Of a stretch of DNA of 64,000 bases, positions 58,482-64,000 are shown one piece after another. A program made the translations under genes and the position numbers. The stretch is from Actinophytocola oryzae (GTDB lineage Bacteria > Actinomycetota > Actinomycetes > Mycobacteriales > Pseudonocardiaceae): positions 62,001-126,000 of the forward strand of contig NZ_SOCP01000006.1 of NCBI RefSeq assembly GCF_004364325.1, in the 5' to 3' direction. Position 1 is the stretch's first letter, and each line of letters starts with the position of its first letter. The notes beneath the pieces are model-generated. The model ran no database searches. It saw only the letters and a program-made list of their open reading frames with translations, and had not been told where the DNA came from.

Positions 58482-59042
58482 CTACTCGACGCCGTCCTGC
58501 CGTTCCTTCTGCTCCCGCTGTTCGGTCGCGATCAGCTCGTTGAGCCAGCGAACCTCCCGCTCGCTGTGCTCGAGGCCGAGCCGGTGCAGCTCGCGGGTGT
58601 AGCGGTCGATCTGCTCACCCGCCCGCGCCATGGAGGAGCGCAGTCCTTCCCGCCGCTCCTCCACCCGCCGCCGCCGTCCTTCGAGGATGCGCATCCTGAC
58701 CTCGGCGGGCGTGCGGGAGAAGAACGCCATGTGAACGCCGAACCCCTCGTCGTCGTAGGCCTGGGGGCCCACGTCGGCGAGCATCTCGGCGAAACGCTCC
58801 TTGCCGTCGGCGGAGAGCTTGTACACGCGCTTGGCGCGTTTGCCCCACGTGCCGCGGGCGGTGGGTTCCTGCTGGTCGTCCTCGACGATCAGCCCTGCCT
58901 TCAGCAGGCGGCGCAGCGTCGGGTACAGCGATCCGTACGAGAACGCCCGCAGCGTGCCCAGCATGTCGAAAAGGCGTTTGCGCAGCTCGTAGCCGTGCAT
59001 GGGGGCCTCGTGCAGCAGACCGAGAATGGCGAACTCGAGCAT
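58482..59042 (-). CDS. PadR family transcriptional regulator
   Basis: Predicted 186-residue regulator. The N-terminal winged helix (MLEFAILGLLHEAPMHGYELRKRL, SYGSLYPTLRRLLKAGLI) is PadR; a long C-terminal coiled-coil helix is for dimerisation. It is the conserved neighbour of ino1. ATG 59042 follows AAAGGGG. A palindrome in its promoter (59084-59096) may be its own operator. Confidence 0.92.
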   Translation of the reverse strand: MLEFAILGLLHEAPMHGYELRKRLFDMLGTLRAFSYGSLYPTLRRLLKAGLIVEDDQQEPTARGTWGKRAKRVYKLSADGKERFAEMLADVGPQAYDDEGFGVHMAFFSRTPAEVRMRILEGRRRRVEERREGLRSSMARAGEQIDRYTRELHRLGLEHSEREVRWLNELIATEQREQKERQDGVE

Positions 59043-59083
59043 CGCTCACCCCTTTCCGCACACTCTGACCTACTCGGCCACTA

Positions 59084-59096
59084 TATCGCGCCGATA
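59084..59096. promoter_or_regulatory. Candidate PadR operator
   Basis: TATCG-CGC-CGATA is a perfect 5-bp inverted repeat 42 bp upstream of the padR start. Confidence 0.4.
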
Positions 59097-59303
59097 CATC
59101 AGGGTCGCATTTCAAGCGCGACACGGCACACGGACGTGGCAGTGATCACGATCGGCGAGTTGCCTGGTCGGACCAGCCGGCACGACGATCAGGCGCAGGT
59201 CAGCGCCGTGCCGGAGCCGGGGACATCACTTCTTCGACCCAGAGTGGCGACGAACCCGCGCGCCGGGCGCCAATCAGCAGGTGGCCGTGATAACGGCGCC
59301 GCG

Positions 59304-59309
59304 TAGGCT
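59304..59309 (+). promoter_or_regulatory. Putative -10 box for leaderless DUF5318 mRNA
   Basis: TAGGCT ends 7 nt before GTG 59317. Confidence 0.45.
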
Positions 59310-59316
59310 GTCACCC

Positions 59317-59721
59317 GTGCGTACACAGAGGCAGGTGGTCGACTACGCGTTGCAGCGCAAGGCGCTGCTCGCGGAGGTGCACTCCGGCCGTGTGGGCACC
59401 ATGGACGTCTGCGACGCCAACCCGTACCTGCTCAGGGCCGCCAAGTTCCACGGTGTGCCCAGCGACGTGACCTGTCCCGTCTGCCGCAAGGAGCCACTGA
59501 CGAGAGTGGCCTGGGTATACGGTGACGAGCTCAAGCACGCGTCGGGCTCGGCGCGGGCGCCGGAGGAGCTGGCACGGATGGCCACGCACGTCTCCGAGTT
59601 CACTGTCTACGTCGTCGAGGTTTGCCGCACCTGTGGATGGAACCACCTGGTGCAGTCATACGTCCTGGGGACGGGCGGACTAGACACCCACAAGCCACGG
59701 AGGAGGACAGCGGCGGAGTGA
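59317..59721 (+). CDS. DUF5318 family protein
   Basis: Predicted 134-residue protein conserved upstream of ponA in actinobacteria. It contains two Cys-x-x-Cys pairs (TCPVCRKEP and EVCRTCGW), suggesting a zinc ribbon. GTG 59317 is preferred for the -10 box; the frame reaches 59281. Function unknown; the fixed location before ponA hints at a cell-wall or growth role. Confidence 0.88.
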   Translation: MRTQRQVVDYALQRKALLAEVHSGRVGTMDVCDANPYLLRAAKFHGVPSDVTCPVCRKEPLTRVAWVYGDELKHASGSARAPEELARMATHVSEFTVYVVEVCRTCGWNHLVQSYVLGTGGLDTHKPRRRTAAE

Positions 59722-59806
59722 TGTCCACCGTTTTGCCTGCTCCGGAGCTGATGACCACCACACGACGGACGCGGACGTGTCCGTTGCTCTGGGAGGCCTG
59801 TTCAAC

Positions 59807-62737
59807 GTGAGCGACCATCGCAACCACCGGCATCGCGCGAGCGAACCGGCGTGGCCGACTGGTGAGGACCCGAAACCCGGCGCGCCCGCGCCGAACGAGG
59901 AGCGCACCGGTTTCTGGAGTCCTCTCTGGGAGGACGACGATGACGACGCGCAGGCGGCCCGGCCCGGCAACGGGCACGGTCCGCGCGCCAAGTCGAACGG
60001 ACACGCCCGTGCCGAGTCGGGCGGGCACGCCCGCGCGGACTCGGGCGGCCACGCCCGTCAGGAGTCGAACGGACACTCGCGCGCCGAGTCGGGCGGGCAC
60101 GCCCGGGCAGGCGGCGACCACCGCTGGCCGGACGCCGAGCCGCCCGCCGCGCCCCGGCGCGCCGAGCCACCTGTCCAGCCACGGCCGTCCCCACCCCGCC
60201 GTGGTGGCCCCACGCCCGTGTGGCCGAGTGGGGAGGAGGCGCCTGCCCGCCGCCCCGGCGGCCCGCCTGCCCCGCCGCCGCCCGGTCCGGGTGGCCGTCC
60301 GCCCGCAGGCCCCGCGACGCGGGTGGTCCGGCCGCGTCCTGCGGGCCCGCCACGCCCCGGCGCGCCAGGCAGACCGGGTGTCGACCCGGACGGCCCGACG
60401 GAGCTGATGAAGCCGCCGCAGCGCGGCGGGGGGCCCGAGCCGCAGCTGCTCACGCACCGCGAGCCCGACTACGACGAGGACGTCAACGACGATCCCGACC
60501 TCTACGACGAGGCCGACGACAGCGCCCCTCTGACCCCGGACGACCGCGCGTGGCGGCGCAAGAAGGTCTGGAAGCGGGTCCGGCGCGGGGGCTATGTGCT
60601 CACCGCGCTGATGATCATCGGTCCGATCGTGGCGTTCTTCGTCTCGTACCAGATGGTCGAGGTGCCGAACGCGCAGACCGTCTCCGCCTCGCAGCAGCAG
60701 GTCGTCACGCTGAAGTACGGCGACAACCAGATGCTGTCGCAGATCGTCCCGGCCGACGGCACCCGCACCTTCGTGAAGTACGACCAGATCCCCGAGACGG
60801 TCAAGCACGCCGTGTTCGCGGCCGAGGACGCCGACTTCATGACCAACCCGGGCTTCGACCTCGGTGGTGTGCTCCGCGCGGGCTGGAACCAGGTCGGTGG
60901 CGGCGCGGGTGGTGGCTCGACGATCACCCAGCAGTACATCAAGAAGGCCACCGGCGACGACGAGGCGTCGGGCCTCGGCGGTTACACGCGTAAGTTCACC
61001 GAGGTCGTCAAGGCCTACAAGATGAACAACACGTACTCCAAGCCGCAGATCCTCGAGGCGTACCTCAACACGATCTACTTCGGGCGCAGCGCGAACGGCA
61101 TCGTGGCCGCGGCCAAGGCGTACTACGGCAAGGAGCTGAAGGACCTCACGCCGTCCGAGGCGGCCCTGCTCGGCGGCATGATCCAGAGCCCCGGCCGGTA
61201 CAAGGACGAGGAGTACAAGCACCGGCGCTGGGACTTCGTCATGAACCAGATGGTTCAGAAGGGCTGGGTGTCGGCCGCCGAGCGCGCGTCCGCCCAGTAC
61301 CCGGCGCAGATCCCGGTGGAGCAGGCGAGGCCGTCGGCGATCGAGGGCCCCGGTGCGCACATCCAGGCCTACGTGCTCGACGAGATCTTCGAGGAGACCG
61401 GCCTGGACGTCAGCGACCTGAAGCGCAAGGGCTACACGATCGTGACCACGATCGACAAGAAGGCCCAGGACGCGGCCCAGGCCGCCATCACGAAGGTCAT
61501 GACGGGCCAGGACCCCAACATCCACCCTGGCATGGTCGTGGTCAACCCGACCAACGGCGAGATCATGGCTTACTACGGCGGCGAGAACGGCACCGGCACC
61601 GACTGGGCGATGGCCAAGCAGGAGCCCGGCTCGTCGTTCAAGCCGTTCGACCTGGTCGCCCTGCTCGAGCAGGGCAAGGGGCTCGGCGAGACGTACGACG
61701 GCACCTCGGGGCGCCAGTTCGTCCCCGGTGGCCCGAAGATCCGCAACTCGGGCGGCGACTCGTCGTGCGGCAAGGAGTGCACCGTCGCGCTGGCGATGAA
61801 GAAGTCCGTCAACACGGTGTTCTACGACATCGCGCTGAACACGGTCGGCGTGAAGGCGGTCGCCAACGCAGCGCACCAGGCGGGTGTGCAGTCCCAGCTC
61901 GGCGGCCCGGACGGCAACCAGCTGGACGCGAACATCTCCATCGGTGGCGGTAACACGCAGGTCACCACCGTCGACATGGCCTCGGCGTACGCCACCTTCG
62001 CCGCGAACGGGATCTACCGCAAGCCGCACATGGTGAAGCAGATCCTCACGCCGGAAGGCAAGGTCTTCTGGGAGGCGGACCGGTCGATGACCACCGGCCA
62101 GCCCGCCTTCGACAAGACCGACTCGGCCAACAACGCGAAGATCGCCCGCAACGTGACCGAGTCACTGCTCCCGATCCCGAAGTCCTCGAACATCCCGTGC
62201 GCCGACGGCAGGAAGTGTGCGGGCAAGACGGGCACGCACCAGTACGGCGAGACCGAGGACAACGCCAAGGCGTGGATGGTGGGCTACACCCCCTCCGTCT
62301 CCGCCGCGGTGTCGATGGGTGCCGAGGTCGACGGCAAGCAGATGCCGCTCAAGAACAACAAGGGCAAGATCGTCTACGGCTCCGGGCTGCCGGGTCAGAT
62401 CTGGCAGGAGTTCATGAACTCCTTCCTGAAGGGCACGGAGAAGCAGAACTTTCCGACGTTCATCCCCATCGGCAAGAAGGTCGACGAGAACGACGGGGAT
62501 GACGACAAGAAGAAGAACGACAAGGGGTCGTCGAGCACCCAGCAGACGCAGAACAGCCAGACCGACAACCCCGGGCCGGGTGGCGGCCACCACAACGACC
62601 CGTCCACCGACCAGTCCACGCCGGGCAACGGCGGTCCCAGCGGGCCGGGCAACGGCACCGACCCGCCCGAGACGGGTGATCCCGGTGACGGGATCGTGCT
62701 GCCGGGACTCGGCGGCGGAGGTAGAGGTCATCGCTGA
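59807..62737 (+). CDS. ponA: Class A penicillin-binding protein (PonA type)
   Basis: Predicted 976-residue bifunctional peptidoglycan synthase. The N-terminal 260 residues are cytoplasmic, with an octapeptide repeat (GHARAESG, GHARADSG, GHARQESN, GHSRAESG, GHARAGG) and Pro-rich tract; then one transmembrane helix (VLTALMIIGPIVAFFVSY). The GT51 glycosyltransferase (AAEDADFM, GGSTITQQYIKK) is followed by the transpeptidase with SSFK (serine nucleophile), SVN (KSVNTVF) and KTG (GKTGTHQY). The C-terminus is Gly/Pro/Asn-rich. GTG 59807 follows GGGAGG at 10-base spacing; GTG 59777 is an alternative. Terminator at 62750 follows. Confidence 0.95.
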   Translation: MSDHRNHRHRASEPAWPTGEDPKPGAPAPNEERTGFWSPLWEDDDDDAQAARPGNGHGPRAKSNGHARAESGGHARADSGGHARQESNGHSRAESGGHARAGGDHRWPDAEPPAAPRRAEPPVQPRPSPPRRGGPTPVWPSGEEAPARRPGGPPAPPPPGPGGRPPAGPATRVVRPRPAGPPRPGAPGRPGVDPDGPTELMKPPQRGGGPEPQLLTHREPDYDEDVNDDPDLYDEADDSAPLTPDDRAWRRKKVWKRVRRGGYVLTALMIIGPIVAFFVSYQMVEVPNAQTVSASQQQVVTLKYGDNQMLSQIVPADGTRTFVKYDQIPETVKHAVFAAEDADFMTNPGFDLGGVLRAGWNQVGGGAGGGSTITQQYIKKATGDDEASGLGGYTRKFTEVVKAYKMNNTYSKPQILEAYLNTIYFGRSANGIVAAAKAYYGKELKDLTPSEAALLGGMIQSPGRYKDEEYKHRRWDFVMNQMVQKGWVSAAERASAQYPAQIPVEQARPSAIEGPGAHIQAYVLDEIFEETGLDVSDLKRKGYTIVTTIDKKAQDAAQAAITKVMTGQDPNIHPGMVVVNPTNGEIMAYYGGENGTGTDWAMAKQEPGSSFKPFDLVALLEQGKGLGETYDGTSGRQFVPGGPKIRNSGGDSSCGKECTVALAMKKSVNTVFYDIALNTVGVKAVANAAHQAGVQSQLGGPDGNQLDANISIGGGNTQVTTVDMASAYATFAANGIYRKPHMVKQILTPEGKVFWEADRSMTTGQPAFDKTDSANNAKIARNVTESLLPIPKSSNIPCADGRKCAGKTGTHQYGETEDNAKAWMVGYTPSVSAAVSMGAEVDGKQMPLKNNKGKIVYGSGLPGQIWQEFMNSFLKGTEKQNFPTFIPIGKKVDENDGDDDKKKNDKGSSSTQQTQNSQTDNPGPGGGHHNDPSTDQSTPGNGGPSGPGNGTDPPETGDPGDGIVLPGLGGGGRGHR

Positions 62738-62749
62738 CCGGTTCGTATG

Positions 62750-62776
62750 ACAGAGGCCCCCGAGCGGGGCCTCTGT
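62750..62776 (+). terminator. Stem-loop after ponA
   Basis: ACAGAGGCCCC (62750-62760) pairs perfectly with 62766-62776 around CGAGC, 12 bp after the ponA stop. Confidence 0.75.
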
Positions 62777-62831
62777 CCGTTTCCGGGGTTCGCCACGTGA
62801 GGTGGGGCGCCGGAGGATGATCGGCGCCCCG

Positions 62832-62837
62832 TAGCAT
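62832..62837 (+). promoter_or_regulatory. Putative -10 box for leaderless GT87 mRNA
   Basis: TAGCAT ends 6 nt before GTG 62844. Confidence 0.4.
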
Positions 62838-62843
62838 CGGCGC

Positions 62844-64000
62844 GTGACCGAGCCCGCTCCGGACGCCGAGTCGAACCCCGAGTCGGACACCGAGTCCCCG
62901 GCCGACACCCGTGCCGGGTCCGTCAGCGACACCGCGACGCTCGGGCCGGAAGAGCGGGTCATCCCGACGTGGACCGAGCCGCTGGCCCGCTCCGCCAGTG
63001 CGCCGGTCGGCGGCCCGCTCGGCGTGCACGCGGCGATCGGCAGGCACTGGTTCTGGACGCCGCTGCGAGTGGCGCTGATGATCGCGATCATCGGCCTGGC
63101 CGTCAGCTGGTTCGGCAAGGCGGCGTGCGTCCAGCAGTTCTACAACGAGGACGCCAAGCAGCTGGAGCTGGACTGGCGGTCGAACCGCCCGTTCACGGCC
63201 ATGTGCTACTCGGACATCATCCCGCTGTACTCGGCCGAGCAGCTGGACAAGGGCGGGTTCCCGTACAAGACCAGCTGGTTCGACGACGAGGGCAAGCCGA
63301 CGCAGCACGAGCGCTGGATGGAGTACCCGGTGCTGACCGGCCTCTTCCAGTGGGTGAACGCGAAGCTGACCGACGGCTGGCTGAGGATCGCCGCCGACGG
63401 CTGGTTGCCGACCGGGCTCGCCGTGACGGTGTTCTTCGACATCTCGGCGTTCTGGCTCGCACTGGCGTGGCTGGTGACGATCTGGGCGGTGACCAGGACC
63501 GCGCGGCGCCGTCCGTGGGACGCCGCGCTCATCGCCGCCTCCCCACTGGTCCTGGTGCACGCCTTCACCAACTTCGACACCCTCGCGACCGCGTGCGCGG
63601 CCACCGCGCTGCTGGCATGGGCCCGAAAACGTCCGGTGCTGGCCGGTGTCCTGCTCGGCATCGGCGGCGCGGCGAAGCTGTACCCGCTGTTCCTGCTGGG
63701 TGCGCTGCTCGTGCTGTGTCTTCGTGCCGGCCGCATGCGTGCGTTCTACTCGACGGCGGGTGCGGCGCTGCTGACCTGGGCCGTGGTGAACCTGCCCATC
63801 GCGCTGCTGTACCCACGCGGGTGGTGGGAGTTCTTCTACCGCAACAGCCTGCGCGGCGCGGATCCCGACTCCCTCTACAACGTGGTCAGCCAGTTCACGG
63901 GCTGGCAGGGCTTCGACGGTCCGCTGGCGTTCGACCAGACACCGACGTGGCTGAACGCGGTGAGCGCCGTGCTGTTCCTGGCGTGCTGCGCGGGCATCGC
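62844..64000 (+). CDS. GT87-like polytopic mannosyltransferase (partial, runs off the window)
   Basis: Open frame without a stop, at least 385 residues. An acidic, disordered N-terminus of about 65 residues is followed by repeated transmembrane helices starting at WTPLRVALMIAIIGLAVSWF. Glycosyltransferase-87 features are visible: CYSDIIPLYSAEQLDKGGFPY with an Asp before the first loop, and LLGIGGAAKLYPLFLLGAL later. Such polyprenyl-phosphate-mannose enzymes extend lipomannan or similar glycans; exact role is unknown. The conserved position after ponA is known from other actinobacteria. Confidence 0.85.
   Translation, partial: MTEPAPDAESNPESDTESPADTRAGSVSDTATLGPEERVIPTWTEPLARSASAPVGGPLGVHAAIGRHWFWTPLRVALMIAIIGLAVSWFGKAACVQQFYNEDAKQLELDWRSNRPFTAMCYSDIIPLYSAEQLDKGGFPYKTSWFDDEGKPTQHERWMEYPVLTGLFQWVNAKLTDGWLRIAADGWLPTGLAVTVFFDISAFWLALAWLVTIWAVTRTARRRPWDAALIAASPLVLVHAFTNFDTLATACAATALLAWARKRPVLAGVLLGIGGAAKLYPLFLLGALLVLCLRAGRMRAFYSTAGAALLTWAVVNLPIALLYPRGWWEFFYRNSLRGADPDSLYNVVSQFTGWQGFDGPLAFDQTPTWLNAVSAVLFLACCAGI

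Noticed and set aside
59600..62029. Minus-strand frame of about 810 codons opposite ponA
   Set aside because: Antisense shadow; no start signal and no recognisable domain.

Overview
The window is 64 kb of very GC-rich DNA with dense genes, GTG starts, short overlaps and codon use typical of a mycelial actinomycete. An EspG/ESX pair, a FadE5/FabG4/FadA2/HtdX-type lipid locus, a three-gene branched-chain 2-oxoacid dehydrogenase, GTP-dependent PEP carboxykinase and the ino1 - padR - DUF5318 - ponA - GT87 block all fit Pseudonocardiaceae (Lentzea/Saccharothrix/Amycolatopsis-like). This is inferred from gene content, not from a database search. The ino1-ponA block usually lies near oriC in actinobacteria. 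Consensus DnaA boxes at 39.0-39.15 kb and a near-parS site at 37.4 kb agree with that. I saw no rRNA, tRNA, insertion sequence, integrase or CRISPR array.

Layout. 0.2-3.1 kb: sialidase-fold protein, a DUF4304-like protein, an atypical LuxR regulator. 3.2-10.1 kb: FadE5-type acyl-CoA dehydrogenase, a GlsB/YeaQ membrane protein, a VanW/peptidoglycan-binding protein, a GroES-like protein and a large repeat-rich membrane protein. 10.2-16.6 kb: an asparaginase-fold protein lacking catalytic residues, a polar amino-acid ABC importer and a GH63/MGH1-like hydrolase. 16.7-20.6 kb: ESX substrate-like protein with EspG, an MFS transporter and an M20 dipeptidase. 21.0-29.5 kb: bkdABC, then a lipid regulon of SCP2-like protein, TetR, MaoC hydratase, FabG4-type reductase and thiolase. 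29.5-31.4 kb: a structured non-coding stretch, a 47-aa ORF and an AAA/winged-helix ATPase bracketed by copies of one repeat. 31.4-38.9 kb: GH38 alpha-mannosidase, degenerate PpiC-like protein, ROK sugar kinase, MarR-GNAT fusion, AhpD-like protein. 39.0-46.2 kb: DnaA-box cluster, pckG, an acidic DGDG-repeat protein, and a dynamin - GrpE-like - dynamin operon. 46.3-50.1 kb: DesK/DesR-type two-component system with an ABC-2 exporter. 50.4-54.9 kb: unknown gene, trmB, a divergent C-terminally short nitric-oxide-synthase oxygenase, an amidohydrolase and an SDR. 55-64 kb: SigE-family sigma factor with membrane partner, LUD protein and HxlR regulator, ino1, padR, DUF5318, ponA and a GT87 gene cut by the window end.

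Cross-cutting signals. A palindrome TACT-N4-AGTA (or TACC-N4-GGTA) occurs upstream of fadE5 (twice), between the fabG4 and fadA2-type genes, and upstream of the tetR gene, suggesting one local fatty-acid regulon although fadE5 is 25 kb away. Nine genes have a TAnnnT -10 box 6-8 nt before the start codon, the arrangement expected for leaderless mRNAs. Four convergent gene pairs end in a shared CTAG that gives both genes their TAG stop. Several convergent junctions or operon ends carry long perfect stem-loops without U-tracts.
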